Positions 33,408 through 43,654 of a stretch of 64,000 nucleotides of DNA are shown piece by piece (the stretch's first letter is position 1; each line of letters starts with the position of its first letter). The stretch is from Chersky-840 sp963764205. Its GTDB lineage: Bacteria; Actinomycetota; Acidimicrobiia; Acidimicrobiales; UBA8190. Under the pieces are notes generated by a model that saw only the letters and a list, made by a program, of their open reading frames with translations, did not search any database and was not told the DNA's origin. The position numbers and the translations under genes are program-made. The stretch lies in the NCBI GenBank assembly GCA_963764205.1, contig CAVXRN010000006.1, forward strand, positions 682,001 to 746,000, read 5' to 3'.

Positions 33408-34790
33408 GTGAACGCGAAGCGAGAGAGGGTGCGGAATCGAGCGCGCCGGGGCCGCCCGGCGGGTCCGTTTGCGCCACGAACCGCGGTGGCGATTCTACTC
33501 TCCGTGTGTTCCGTCGGCTTGGTGGCGTGTTCGTCCAAGTCCACGCCCGGGGCCGCCACCACCCAACCGTCGTCGACCCCGACCGGCGGCTCGGGCTCAT
33601 CGGGCTCATCGGGAACATCGGGCAGTTCACCCGGTGTGACCGCCACGTCTGTGACGGTGGGTCAGGTCGACGACCTGTCCTCGCCCATCCCGGGGCTGTT
33701 CAAGGGAGCCGAGGACGGGACCAAGGCATATTTCGCCTACATCAACAGCAAGGGCGGGGTGAACGGGAGGAAGCTGGTCCTCGACGCCCAGGACAGCACC
33801 TTCCAAGGCGGCCAGGTGGCCACGGTCACCGGCCACCAGATCAACACCGAGTTCGCCCTGGTGGGGGGGTTCTCGCTGCTCGACTCGGCCGAGAAGCCGC
33901 TGATCGACCTCGCCCGTGTCCCTGACGTGGGGTTCTCGTTGAGCCCGGGGCTCTCGACCGACCCCTACCTCTACAGCCCGTTGCCCAACCCGGAGAACTA
34001 TTACCCGCTCAACCTCTTCAAGTACCTAAAGAAGACCTACCCCCAGGCCGTCAAGAAGGTAGGGATCATCTGGGAGAATGCCACCGCCTCGACCACAGCG
34101 GCCGAGACGGCGGTCGAGACCGCCATGAAGGCATCGGGCATGCAGATCGTCTACGACCACGGCGTAGGGCCCTTCGACACGAACTTCCTGCCCGACATCA
34201 TCTCGATGAAGGCCAAGGGCGTGAAGATGTTCTTCTCGACGGAGCTGCCCGACAACTACGCGGCCACACTGGCCAAGCAGTTCCAGCAGCAGAACTTCAC
34301 CGCGATCAACATCGAAGGGGCGGCGTACTCGAGCAAGCTCCTCTCGTTGGCCGGCAGTGCCGCCAACAAGATGTACATCGAGCAGGGCTACGCCCTGTAC
34401 CTGGGCCAGGACGCCACCAGCGTTCCCGCCGTCGGACTGTTCGACAAGTGGATGAAGAAAGTCGACTCCAACCCCAACTTCGAGATCGAGGCGGTCTACG
34501 GCTGGGCCTCGGCGGAGCTGTTCGCCCAGGCGCTGCAGTCCGCCGGCAACCCACCCACACGGGCGGGCCTCGTCGCCGCGCTCAACAAGGTCACGTTCTT
34601 CGACGCCGGCGGTCTCGTGCCTCCGAGTAATCCCGCGCAGGCCGTTCCTTCGGGCTGCTTCCTCATGGCTCAGGTGCAGAACGGAAAGATCAAGCGGGTG
34701 GCACCCACCCCGACCACCGGGTTCTACTGCGGGGCCAACAGTTTCCTGAAGGAGCCCGGGTACACCCCTATGGTTCGGCCGACGTCGTAG
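33408..34790 (+). CDS. Branched-chain amino acid-type ABC transporter substrate-binding lipoprotein
   Basis: A 460-residue protein from GTG 33408, with an AGAGGGG tract just upstream. Basic N-terminus, hydrophobic stretch and lipobox LVAC give lipidated Cys41; a Ser/Gly/Thr linker follows (about 50-75). The periplasmic-binding-protein fold (Peripla_BP_6) shows in VTVGQVDDLSSPIPGLFKGA, YFAYINSKGGVNGRKLVLDA and MKAKGVKMFFSTELPDN. The ligand could be amino acids, amides or other small organics. First gene of the three-gene transporter. Confidence 0.9.
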   Translation: MNAKRERVRNRARRGRPAGPFAPRTAVAILLSVCSVGLVACSSKSTPGAATTQPSSTPTGGSGSSGSSGTSGSSPGVTATSVTVGQVDDLSSPIPGLFKGAEDGTKAYFAYINSKGGVNGRKLVLDAQDSTFQGGQVATVTGHQINTEFALVGGFSLLDSAEKPLIDLARVPDVGFSLSPGLSTDPYLYSPLPNPENYYPLNLFKYLKKTYPQAVKKVGIIWENATASTTAAETAVETAMKASGMQIVYDHGVGPFDTNFLPDIISMKAKGVKMFFSTELPDNYAATLAKQFQQQNFTAINIEGAAYSSKLLSLAGSAANKMYIEQGYALYLGQDATSVPAVGLFDKWMKKVDSNPNFEIEAVYGWASAELFAQALQSAGNPPTRAGLVAALNKVTFFDAGGLVPPSNPAQAVPSGCFLMAQVQNGKIKRVAPTPTTGFYCGANSFLKEPGYTPMVRPTS

Positions 34791-34854
34791 GGGAGCAGAT
34801 GGACGACCGCCGGAACGCCCGATTCCCGGGCCCTAGCTCGCAGGAGCCGAGGCG

Positions 34855-36797
34855 GTGACCGAATTCCTCAGCTTCCTCATCGCGGGGATCGTCTACGGGG
34901 CGATCTATGCGGTGAGCGCCAGCGGCCTGGTCGTCACGTACAACACCACGGGCATCTTCAACTTCGCCCACGGCGCCATGGGCATGATCTTGGCCTACCT
35001 GTTCTGGCAGTTGTGGCAGGGCTGGGGACTGCCCGAGGTCCTCTCGCTCGTCATCGTGTTGTTCGTGGCCGCTCCCCTCATGGGAGTCGTGGTCGAACGG
35101 GTGGTCATGCGCCCCTTGTACGGGGCCGCCACCAGCATCGTGTTGGCGGTCACCCTGGGACTGCTGCTCGTGCTCGTGGCCCTGGCCGGCACGATCTGGA
35201 GCCCGACCGCCAACACCTACAACACGCCCGAGCTCGTCAACGGGAACCCGATCTCGATCAACGGGATCACCTTGTCGTGGGAGCAGCTCATCACCGTGGC
35301 GGTGGCGATCGCGGTGGCGGTGTTCCTGCGCGTGTTCTTCCGGCGCACACGAACCGGCGTGGCCATGCGCGCCGTGGTCGACGATCCCAGCCTGGCGTCG
35401 CTGTCGGGGGCGCCCTCAGGACGGATCTCTGGCTATGCCTGGATGATCGGCGTGATGTTCGCCGGGATCGGTGGCATCCTCCTGGCGCCGAGTGTGCAGG
35501 GGATGAACATCCAGACGCTCACCCAGCTCGTGATCTACGGCTACGCAGCGGCCGTCGTGGGGCGGTTGCGTAGCCTGCCGATGACCTTCCTGGGCGCCAT
35601 GATCCTCGGCATCGCCAACTCCATGGCGATCGGCTACTCCCCGCAGAGCATCGTGAACTACGTGACCGCAGCCTTGCCCATGGCGTTGCTCTTCCTGGCT
35701 CTGCTGCTCATCCCCGAGGTGCGTCTGGCCATCGGCCGCGTGGTGCGGGTGCGTCCCCCGAGGGTGGCGAGCGCCCGCACGACGCTCGCCGGAGCGGCGG
35801 CCGTCGTCGTGGTCGTCGTCGTGCTCGGGACGATGCTCACCGGGAACAACCTCTACACGATGGGCAACGCCTTGGTGCTGTCGCTCCTGGCTCTGAGCCT
35901 GGTACCGCTGTCGGGCTACGCGGGCCAGGTCTCGTTGTGCCAATTCACGTTCCTCGGCATCGGGGCGGTGACGATGCACGCCGTCGACGGGGGGGCTCGG
36001 TCCTGGGACTCTTGGCCGCCGTCGGGGTGTGCGCCGGGGTCGGTGCGGTGCTGGCGCTACCGGTGCTGCGCCTTCGGGGTCTGTACCTGGCCCTGGCGAC
36101 GATGGCCTTCGCCGTGCTCATGGACAGCGTGTTCTTCCAGTCGAGCGCCATCATGGGCATCGGGGGCACGGTGGCGGTCGGTCGGCCCGACATCTTCGGC
36201 ATGCACTTCTCCACCGACCGTTCCTTCGACGTCTTCCTCGCTGTGGTCCTGGCGCTGTGTCTCATCGGTGTGGGCGCCCTTCGCCGGGGGCGGTTCGGCC
36301 GGCGTCTCGTCAGCATGAACGACTCACCCGCGGCGTGCAGCACGGTGGGGCTGAGCCTCACGCTCACCAAGCTCGGAGTGTTCGCGTTCTCCGCCGGCAT
36401 GGCAGGGTTGGCCGGCGCGCTCTACGGCGGCCTCAACACCGAGGTAGGTGCGGCGCAATTCGACTACCTCTTCAGCATCGCCATCTTCGTGGGCTTGACC
36501 CTTTCGGGGGTGAGCCTCCTCACCGGCGCCGTTCTGGCCGGGGTGTTCCTCGCGGTGGGACCCGTCATCGGTGCGCACGTCCCGCAGATCCCCAACCTGA
36601 CCCAACTGCTCATCGGTATCGGCGTCGTGACCATCGGCCGCAACCCCAACGGCATCGGCCGCTTCTACGCCGAGGTCACCGACTTCTGGGAACGGCGCCA
36701 CGGGCGGGCGGGGCCGATCGCCGATCAGTTGGACCCCACCGTCGCCCCGGCTCCCGTCCTGGAGCGGGTGGGAGCCGAGGTGGGTTCGGGTGTCTGA
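34855..36797 (+). CDS. LivH-LivM fused ABC permease (one frameshift)
   Basis: From GTG 34855, residues 1-295 are a LivH-type permease (FLIAGIVYGAIYAVSASGLV; TGIFNFAHGAMGMILAYLFW). A basic linker leads straight into a LivM-type permease (NALVLSLLALSLVPLSGYAG), so the two permeases are one chain. At a run of seven G (35989-35995) the frame breaks: the first frame goes into unrelated sequence to 36318, while the frame from 35988 continues SVLGLLAAVGVCAGVGAVLA and GRNPNGIGRF to 36797. One more G restores a protein of about 648 residues. Stop overlaps the next gene by 8 bp. Confidence 0.85.
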
Positions 36798-38352
36798 GCT
36801 CGCCGTCGAGGAGATCTCGGTCCGGTTCGGCGGACTGCAGGCGCTGCAGGACGTCAACCTCGAGGTCCACGCCGGGGCGGTCAACGGGCTCATCGGTCCC
36901 AACGGGGCCGGCAAGACCACGCTGTTCAACGTCATCACCGGGCTGCAGCCCCCGAGCCAGGGCCGGGTGCGGCTCGCCGGCGACGACATCACGCGCCTCT
37001 CCCCGCACCGCCGGGCCCGGCTCGGGATCGCCCGCACCTTCCAGCGGCTCGAGCTCTTCGGGACCCTGACGGCACGCGAGAACATCCAGATGGCGGCCGA
37101 GACGCGCCGACGCCGCCCCACGGGGTCCAGCTCGCTGGCCGAGGCCGACATCATCCTCTCCCACGTCGGGTTGACCCACGTGGCCGACGAGCCCACGGAC
37201 CTGCTCCCCACGGGCCTGGCCCGACTGGTCGAGCTCGGTCGGGCTCTGGCGACGGGCCCCTCGGTGCTCCTGGTGGACGAGCCGAGCTCCGGCCTGAACC
37301 AGGAGGAGACCCTCGAGCTCGGGAGCGTGCTCGTGGACCTGGCGCGCCGCGGCATCGCCGTCCTGCTGGTGGAGCACGACATGAGCCTCGTGATGTCGAT
37401 CTGCGATCACGTGAGCGTCCTCGACTACGGCGCCATCATCGCCCACGGCGACCCCGCCACGGTCCAGGCCGACCCGGCGGTGCAAGCCGCCTACCTCGGT
37501 GCCGCCGACGACGCCCCGGACCCCCAGCCCAAGGCACCGACCTTCGTGGGCGCGCCCGAGAACGGGGCGCGTCCGGTCGAGGCGACCAACGGCACCAAGA
37601 CGATCGCCCTCCCCGGCCAACCCCCGGCCGCCGCACCCCGGCCCCCGATGTTGTCGATGACCGACGTCAGCGCGGCGTACGGGCGCATCGAAGTCGTCCA
37701 CGGGGTGTCGCTCGAGGTGCCCGAGGGCTCGGTCTATGCCCTGCTCGGTCCCAACGGGGCGGGCAAGTCCACACTGCTCAAGGTGGCGAGCGGTCGGTTG
37801 CCGGCCACGTCGGGCACGGTCTCGTTCGACGGCGAAGAGATCCGGCGGCCGGTGCCGGACCGCCTGGCTCGCCGGGGCCTGTGCGCCGTACCCGAGGGCC
37901 GCGCCGTCTTCCCGAACCTCACCGTGGCCGAGAACCTCCTCATGTACAGCTACCGCAGCCGGGCCACGAAGGTCGCTGACCTCGAAGAGCGGAGCTACGC
38001 CCGGTTCCCTGTCCTGGGTCAGCGGCGTCGGCAGTTGGCGGGACGGCTCTCAGGAGGCGAGCAGCAGATGCTCGCTCTGGCCCGGGCGCTGTTCACGAAC
38101 CCACGCATGTTGTTGCTGGACGAGATCTCGATGGGCCTGGCCCCGCTCGTCGTGGCCGAGCTGTACGAGCTCGTGGCCCAGGCCGTGGCGCAAGACGGCA
38201 TCACGATCCTGTTGGTCGAGCAGTTCGCCCAAACGGCACTGGCCATCGCGGACCAGGCCGGCATCATGGTCAACGGCCGCCTGGTGCGTTCCGGATCACC
38301 GGCGGACGTGGGCGACCACCTCCTGGACGCCTACATGGGCGAGGTGAGCTGA
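36790..38352 (+). CDS. LivG-LivF fused ABC ATPase
   Basis: A 520-residue protein with two complete nucleotide-binding domains. The LivG half (1-235) has Walker A GPNGAGKT at 36-43, Walker B VLLVDEP at 159-165 and an altered signature LLPTGLARLVELG (138-150) instead of LSGGQ. A Pro/Ala linker (about 236-285) follows. The LivF half has GPNGAGKS near 318, LSGGEQQMLALARAL, and MLLLDEISMGLAP. GTG start overlaps the permease end. With the fused permease it gives a transporter of three polypeptides. Confidence 0.92.
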   Translation: MSELAVEEISVRFGGLQALQDVNLEVHAGAVNGLIGPNGAGKTTLFNVITGLQPPSQGRVRLAGDDITRLSPHRRARLGIARTFQRLELFGTLTARENIQMAAETRRRRPTGSSSLAEADIILSHVGLTHVADEPTDLLPTGLARLVELGRALATGPSVLLVDEPSSGLNQEETLELGSVLVDLARRGIAVLLVEHDMSLVMSICDHVSVLDYGAIIAHGDPATVQADPAVQAAYLGAADDAPDPQPKAPTFVGAPENGARPVEATNGTKTIALPGQPPAAAPRPPMLSMTDVSAAYGRIEVVHGVSLEVPEGSVYALLGPNGAGKSTLLKVASGRLPATSGTVSFDGEEIRRPVPDRLARRGLCAVPEGRAVFPNLTVAENLLMYSYRSRATKVADLEERSYARFPVLGQRRRQLAGRLSGGEQQMLALARALFTNPRMLLLDEISMGLAPLVVAELYELVAQAVAQDGITILLVEQFAQTALAIADQAGIMVNGRLVRSGSPADVGDHLLDAYMGEVS

Positions 38353-38355
38353 CCC

Positions 38356-39225
38356 TCAGGCGTTCTGGGCGACGAGCTCCTCACTGATCTTCCACAGTCG
38401 GCGCGCCGCTTCGTCGTCCTGTGCGGCGGCCGAGGGCTTGCGGGCCTTGCATTTCACGAAGTACTGGCCCGAGACGCCCGCCACGTCGGGCGACGACGCG
38501 AGGTAGACCGACGTGCGCGCCCCCTGGGCGGCGGTGAGGATGAAGGGCTTGATCACCTTGAGCCCGAAGGCGAGGATGCCCGAGGAATCGCCGTCGCGTC
38601 CGTACGCGGTGGCGACGGTGCCCGGATGCAGACAATTCACGGTCACCCCGGTCCCCTCGAGGCGCCGGGCGAGCTCGGTCGTGAAATAGATGTTGGCCAG
38701 CTTCGACTTGGAGTAGACCTGCATCCCGCTGTACTTGCGGGTCGACTGCAGGTCGTCGAAGTCCAGCCCTTTCCTCGCCCCTTTGTGGGCGGTCGAGGCG
38801 ACGTTCACGATGCGCGACGGGGCGCTGTGCTTGATCCGCTCGAGCAGGAGCTCGGTGAGGACGAAGGGCCCGAGGTGGTTGACGGCGAACGTGGCCTCGA
38901 AGCCGTCGGGGGTCTCCCGACGATCTGACAGGACGACGCCGGCGTTGTTGACCAGGACGTCGATGCGGTCACACCGCGACACGATGGCTTGTGCGCCTTG
39001 TCTTACCGACGCGATGTCCCCGAGGTCGAAGAGCACGAGGTCGACGCGGTCGTGCCCCGCACGGGCCCGGATGTCGGCCACCGCGGCCTCACCCCGGGCG
39101 CGGTCGCGGGCGGTGATCACCGTCGTGGCGCCCGCCCGGGCCAGCTCGACGGCCGTCTCGAGCCCGATGCCGGAGTTGGCGCCCGTGATGACCACGGTCT
39201 TGCCCGTCATGTCAGCGACACCCAT
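38356..39225 (-). CDS. Short-chain dehydrogenase/reductase (retinol dehydrogenase-like)
   Basis: A 289-residue SDR. TGANSGIG at 14-21 binds the cofactor, DVLVNNAGV near 95 is the NNAG motif, IVNVAS supplies the catalytic Ser and VYSKSKLAN the YxxxK pair. The length and the wording NHLGPFVLTELLLERIK fit the retinol dehydrogenase/WW-domain oxidoreductase-like group, probably NADP-dependent with a lipophilic alcohol or ketone substrate. ATG 39225 has GGGGA upstream. It converges on the liv operon with a 3-bp gap. Confidence 0.9.
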   Translation of the reverse strand: MGVADMTGKTVVITGANSGIGLETAVELARAGATTVITARDRARGEAAVADIRARAGHDRVDLVLFDLGDIASVRQGAQAIVSRCDRIDVLVNNAGVVLSDRRETPDGFEATFAVNHLGPFVLTELLLERIKHSAPSRIVNVASTAHKGARKGLDFDDLQSTRKYSGMQVYSKSKLANIYFTTELARRLEGTGVTVNCLHPGTVATAYGRDGDSSGILAFGLKVIKPFILTAAQGARTSVYLASSPDVAGVSGQYFVKCKARKPSAAAQDDEAARRLWKISEELVAQNA

Positions 39226-39391
39226 CGGTCCCCATCCTCCACTGTCGTGCCGGCAGGCCGGCCCATGGCCCTCGCGGGTCGACCCTAAGGTTGCCACCGC
39301 GCCCGCCCCGATGCTTGGTCCCGCGGCGCGCAGGCCGAGACCACCCTCGCCCCAGCGGCATCGGACCCCTGTACGGTGGCGGGCCGTGCCG

Positions 39392-40255
39392 ATGCCAACC
39401 GATGTGGGGGTCGTCGATTGCATGATCGGGTTCCCGAGTCCTCGGGCGGCCCGTCGCTTCGACTTCCTCAAGCCCCAATTGCGCGACGAGGAGAGCGCGA
39501 CATCGACGTCGCCGATCTCCTACATGTTCAAGGGCGACCCCAACACCTCGGCCGAGAGCGACGACCCTGTGGCGGTGACGCTGGGGGAGATGGACCGCTT
39601 CGGCATCGCCATCGGGCTCGTGGGACTGGCCGGGTCGGTCGTCGACCGGGCGCTGGCCGAGCATCCCGACCGGTTCAAGGCGAATCTCGAGGCCCTCGAC
39701 CCCAACGACATCACGGGGGCGGTCCGGCGCATCCGTCAGGCGCACGCCGAGTACGACATCAAGGCGGTGACGACGTTCCCGGCGGGGTGCAATCCCCAGG
39801 TGCCGGTGAGCGATCGTCGGTACTACCCCGTCTACCAGGCCTGCATCGACCTCGACCTCCCCATCGTCGTCAACGCCGGCATCGCGGGGCCACGGGTGCC
39901 CTCGGCGTGCCAGGACGTCATGCACTTCGACCAGGTCTGCTACGACTTCCCCGAGCTGCGCATCGTCATGCGCCACGGGGCCGAGCCCTGGGAGGAGCTG
40001 GCGGTGAAGCTGATGCTCAAGTGGCCCGGCCTGCACTACATGACGAGCGCCTTCGCGCCCAAGTACTACCCGAAGGCGATCATCGACTACGCCAACACGC
40101 GCGGCGCGGAGAAGATCCTCTACGCCGGGTACTACCCCATGGCCCTGACGCTGGAGCGCATCTTCTCCGAGCTCGCCGACGTCCCGCTGCGCGACCACGT
40201 GTGGCCGAAGTTCCTGCGCGACAACGCCATGCGCGTGTTCAAGCTCGACGGCTGA
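39392..40255 (+). CDS. Amidohydrolase family (TIM-barrel, amidohydrolase-2 type) protein
   Basis: A 287-residue protein. The fold markers are VVDCMIGFPSP at the start, ALAEHPDRFKANLEALDPND, then YPVYQACIDLDLPIVVNAG, FPELRIVMRHGAEPWEEL and AEKILYAGYYPM near the end. The usual first HxH metal motif is replaced by DCM and the later His appears as RHG, so metal binding may be altered. This subgroup is abundant in actinobacteria and often annotated as predicted TIM-barrel metal-dependent hydrolase; substrate unknown. GTG 39386 is an alternative start. Divergent from the SDR. Confidence 0.8.
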   Translation: MPTDVGVVDCMIGFPSPRAARRFDFLKPQLRDEESATSTSPISYMFKGDPNTSAESDDPVAVTLGEMDRFGIAIGLVGLAGSVVDRALAEHPDRFKANLEALDPNDITGAVRRIRQAHAEYDIKAVTTFPAGCNPQVPVSDRRYYPVYQACIDLDLPIVVNAGIAGPRVPSACQDVMHFDQVCYDFPELRIVMRHGAEPWEELAVKLMLKWPGLHYMTSAFAPKYYPKAIIDYANTRGAEKILYAGYYPMALTLERIFSELADVPLRDHVWPKFLRDNAMRVFKLDG

Positions 40256-40265
40256 CCCGACGCCC

Positions 40266-40964
40266 TCAATCCGCCAAGGCGCCGAAATAGTTGTCCGGGC
40301 GCGACTCCCACGGGCCGATGTCGAGCTCCCCCGGTGAGGAAGCCCGCCCCGCCAGCCAGGCCAGGAGCCGGCGCCGCTGCGCGCCGTCGGCCAGGCGTTG
40401 CGGGATCGTGGCCGCCAGGAGCGGGAGCTCGAGGCGGACGTACTCCTCGGGCCAGTCGTCGGGCTCGTAGCCCGTCCCGGAGTCGACGTGATGGATCTCG
40501 ACCTCGCGCCAACGGAAGAAAGGCAGCGTCCGGCACGGCCAGGGTCGTCCGCGCGAGAGCCCGTGCCGGTCCCAGGCCTCGGACGTCATGGCCGCCCATG
40601 TCGCCTCGAGCTCGGCCGTCGACCGTTGCACGTCGTGGCGCAGCTCGGTCCCGGGCCTCCCCGCGCCGTCTTCGATCGCCCCGGCGCGCTCGGGGCGCCC
40701 CCCGGCGTACTGCTCGACGGCGTCACCCGCCAACGCGGCGCGCAGCATCCGGGTGTGGGAGTCGGCGTTGCGAGCGAGGTGGGTGAGGACGTGGCCGACG
40801 GTCCATCCCTCCAACCGGCTCGGTGCCAGCACGGCCGCGTCGTCGAGCCCGGCGACGGTGTCGAGCAGGCGGCGGTGCGACGCACGGCACCCCGCCACCA
40901 CCGACTCGAGCTCCGCCATGGGCGCCGTCGTGCCCTTGCCCGGCGACGCGCCCGGCGCCGTCAC
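40266..40964 (-). CDS. Maleylpyruvate isomerase-family (MDMPI/DinB-like) mycothiol-dependent-type enzyme
   Basis: A 232-residue protein with the MDMPI N-terminal four-helix fold: LDTVAGLDDAAVLAPSRLEG, then GWTVGHVLTHLARNADSH, whose His residues form the metal site, and FFRWREVEIHHVDSGTG. This family uses mycothiol as cofactor, which supports an actinobacterial host. The GTG at 40964 overlaps the valS stop as GTGA, so it is coupled to valS. The substrate is unknown. Confidence 0.85.
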   Translation of the reverse strand: MTAPGASPGKGTTAPMAELESVVAGCRASHRRLLDTVAGLDDAAVLAPSRLEGWTVGHVLTHLARNADSHTRMLRAALAGDAVEQYAGGRPERAGAIEDGAGRPGTELRHDVQRSTAELEATWAAMTSEAWDRHGLSRGRPWPCRTLPFFRWREVEIHHVDSGTGYEPDDWPEEYVRLELPLLAATIPQRLADGAQRRRLLAWLAGRASSPGELDIGPWESRPDNYFGALAD

Positions 40965-43654
40965 GCGCCTCCTTCGGTGTCCTTCGGCGCCAGTTCGACG
41001 ATGACCTCGGGCGGGCCCGGTGTCATGACGATCTCGTCGACGCCCCCCGCGTCACGCACGTCGGTTTCCGCCAGGCGGAGCAGCGCCAGACGCTCGGGCG
41101 TGTCGATCACCGTGAGCGTCGCCACCCGGGCTCGCATCGAGACGTGGGCGGTGGTCTTCTCCTTGCGGATCTCTCCCAGCACCGACGCGGCCGTGTCGAG
41201 CACGGCGGGGTCGCCCTCGAGTCGTGCGGGCGCGAGCTCGTCGACGTCGGGCCACGGCGACCGGTGGATCGAGCCTGCGTGCCACCACGACCACACCTCC
41301 TCGGTCACGAAGGGCACGAAGGGGGCGAGCAGCCGGAGCTGCACCGAAAGGGCGACGGCCAGCCCGGCGCGTGCCGAGACGGGGCCGGGGTCGGTCGAGT
41401 CCTCGTAGGCGCGGGTCTTGACCAGCTCGAGGTAGTCGTCGCAGAACGACCAGAAGAACGCCTCGGTGCGCTCCAGGGCTCGGGCGTAGTCGTAGGCGTC
41501 GAGCGCGGCGGTGGCATCGCTGACCACCTCCGCCAGCCGGCGCAAGAGGGCGAGGTCGAGTGGGGCGGTCACGGTGTCGGTGGTCGTCGCCGCTTCACGG
41601 CCGAGGCGTGTCAAGGAGAAGCGAGAGGCGTTGAGCATCTTGATGGCGAGGCGGCGCCCCACCTTCATCTGCCCTTCGTCCACCGCGGTGTCCACACCGG
41701 GCCGACCACTCGCGGCCCAGTACCGGACGCCGTCGGCACCGTGGGATTCGAGCAACGGCAGGGGAGTGACGACGTTGCCGCGCGACTTCGACATCTTCTT
41801 GCGTTCGGGGTCGAGGACCCAGCCCGAGATGGCCGCGTCGCTCCAGGGCAGACACCCGTACTCGAGCTCGGAGCGCACGATGGTGCTGAAGAGCCACGTC
41901 CGGATGATCTCGTGCGCCTGGGGCCGAAGGTCCATGGGGAACACCCGGGCGAAGAGGTCCGGGTCGTCCTCGCGCCGCCCCGCGATCAAGGGGGTGAGCG
42001 ACGACGTGGCCCAGGTGTCCATGACATCGGGGTCCTCCACGAACCCGCCCGGCTCACCTCGCTGGTCTTCGCGGTAGCCCGCCGGCGCGTCGCTCGACGG
42101 GTCGACCGGCAGACGCTCGTCCTCGGCCAGCAGCGGGTGGTCGTGGTCGACCGAGTTGTCGTCGCCCACGGGATACCACACCGGGAACGGGACGCCGAAG
42201 AAGCGCTGGCGGCTGATGTTCCAGTCGCCGTTCAAGCCTTCGACCCAGGCTTCGTAGCGGTGACGCATGTGCGCCGGGTGCCAGTGCAGCTCTCGGCCTC
42301 GCTCGAGCAGGCGCTCGCGCAGGGCGAGCGTCCTCACGTACCACTGGCGGCTCGAGACGATCTCGAGGGGGCGCTCCCCCCGTTCGTAGAACTTGACCGG
42401 GTGCTGGATCGTCTTGGGCTCGCCCACGAGGGCCCCCGTCGCGGCCAGCAACTCCACGATGCGCGTACGGGCCTGGGCCACGGTGCGGCCCTCGATCTCG
42501 CCGTAGGCGCCAGCGGCGGCGCCCGGGTCCTCGGTGGCCCACCCGTCGTCGCCCCAGGGGACGGCGCGCAGGCGGCCGTTTCGCCCCACGATGGTGCGCG
42601 TCGGCAGCGCCAGCTCGCGCCACCACGTGACGTCGGTGGTGTCGCCGAAGGTGCAGACCATGGCGATGCCCGAGCCTTTCTCGGGGTCGGCGAGCGGATG
42701 GGCCAGCACCGGCACGCGCACGGCGAAGAGCGGGGTGATCACCTCGTGGCCGAACAGGGGGCGGTAGCGGTCGTCGTCGGGGTGGGCGACGAGGGCGACA
42801 CACGCCGCGAGCAGTTCCGGGCGCGTGGTCTCGATCTCGACCGCACCATCGGCGTCGGCGGCGTCGTCGGCGGCGGCGGCGCGAGCGAAGCGCAGCCGGT
42901 GGTACGCGCCGGCGAGGTCGCGGTCTTCCATCTCGGCCTGGGACACCGCGGTCTGGAAGTCCACGTCCCACTGGGTGGGCGCCTCGGCCGAGTAGGCCTG
43001 TCCGGCGCGCAGCATCCGGAGGAAGGCGTGCTGCGATGTGCGACGCGACGCGGTGTCGATGGTGGCGTAGTTGTGACGCCAGTCCACCGACAGGCCGAGC
43101 GTGCGCCACAGATGCTCGAAGGCCTTCTCGTCCTCGACCACCAAGGTGTCACACAGCTCGATGAAATTGGGTCGTGACACCGACACCGTGTCGCGCCCGG
43201 GTTTCTCCGGGGGCGTGAACGACGGGTCGTACCGAAGGCTGGGATCACAGCGGACGCCGTAGTAGTTCTGCACGCGTCGTTCCGTGGGGAGGCCGTTGTC
43301 GTCCCAACCCATGGGGTAGAAGACCTCGTAGCCGCGCATGCGCCGGAACCGCGCCACGGCGTCGGTGTGGGTGTACGAGAACATGTGACCGATGTGCAGC
43401 GATCCCGACACGGTGGGCGGAGGCGTGTCGATGGCGTAGACGCGGCTCCGAGGTGCAGACCGGTCGAACCGGTACGTGCCCGCTTCTTCCCACCGCGCCG
43501 ACCACTTGGCCTCGAGGCCCTCGAGCGAGGGCTTGTCGGGGACCTCGGCGGGCCGCGGTCGCTCGAGCTCGGGCGGGTGCACTTCGGTGGTCGCGCTGAC
43601 GTCCACGGTGGTGTCCACGGTGCGGTTACCGTACTCCGAGTGCTGCGCCTCCAT
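40961..43654 (-). CDS. valS: Valyl-tRNA synthetase
   Basis: A class I synthetase of about 897 residues. TVSGSLHIGHMFSYTHTDAV has HIGH at 87-90, the editing domain contains IEIETTRPE-like VEIETTRPELLAACVALVAH, KKMSKSRGNVV lies near 617, and anticodon-binding and C-terminal segments follow. Short insertions mark the actinobacterial form. ATG 43654 lies inside the 5' end of the divergent cysS; GTG codons at 43618 and 43606 are shorter alternatives that would remove the overlap. It charges tRNA-Val with valine and hydrolyses mischarged threonine. Confidence 0.95.
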   Translation of the reverse strand: MEAQHSEYGNRTVDTTVDVSATTEVHPPELERPRPAEVPDKPSLEGLEAKWSARWEEAGTYRFDRSAPRSRVYAIDTPPPTVSGSLHIGHMFSYTHTDAVARFRRMRGYEVFYPMGWDDNGLPTERRVQNYYGVRCDPSLRYDPSFTPPEKPGRDTVSVSRPNFIELCDTLVVEDEKAFEHLWRTLGLSVDWRHNYATIDTASRRTSQHAFLRMLRAGQAYSAEAPTQWDVDFQTAVSQAEMEDRDLAGAYHRLRFARAAAADDAADADGAVEIETTRPELLAACVALVAHPDDDRYRPLFGHEVITPLFAVRVPVLAHPLADPEKGSGIAMVCTFGDTTDVTWWRELALPTRTIVGRNGRLRAVPWGDDGWATEDPGAAAGAYGEIEGRTVAQARTRIVELLAATGALVGEPKTIQHPVKFYERGERPLEIVSSRQWYVRTLALRERLLERGRELHWHPAHMRHRYEAWVEGLNGDWNISRQRFFGVPFPVWYPVGDDNSVDHDHPLLAEDERLPVDPSSDAPAGYREDQRGEPGGFVEDPDVMDTWATSSLTPLIAGRREDDPDLFARVFPMDLRPQAHEIIRTWLFSTIVRSELEYGCLPWSDAAISGWVLDPERKKMSKSRGNVVTPLPLLESHGADGVRYWAASGRPGVDTAVDEGQMKVGRRLAIKMLNASRFSLTRLGREAATTTDTVTAPLDLALLRRLAEVVSDATAALDAYDYARALERTEAFFWSFCDDYLELVKTRAYEDSTDPGPVSARAGLAVALSVQLRLLAPFVPFVTEEVWSWWHAGSIHRSPWPDVDELAPARLEGDPAVLDTAASVLGEIRKEKTTAHVSMRARVATLTVIDTPERLALLRLAETDVRDAGGVDEIVMTPGPPEVIVELAPKDTEGGA

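Noticed and set aside
37200..37240. LivG half of the fused ATPase as inactive because LSGGQ is missing
   Set aside because: Degenerate signatures are frequent in LivG-type domains, and both Walker motifs are intact, so inactivity cannot be claimed.
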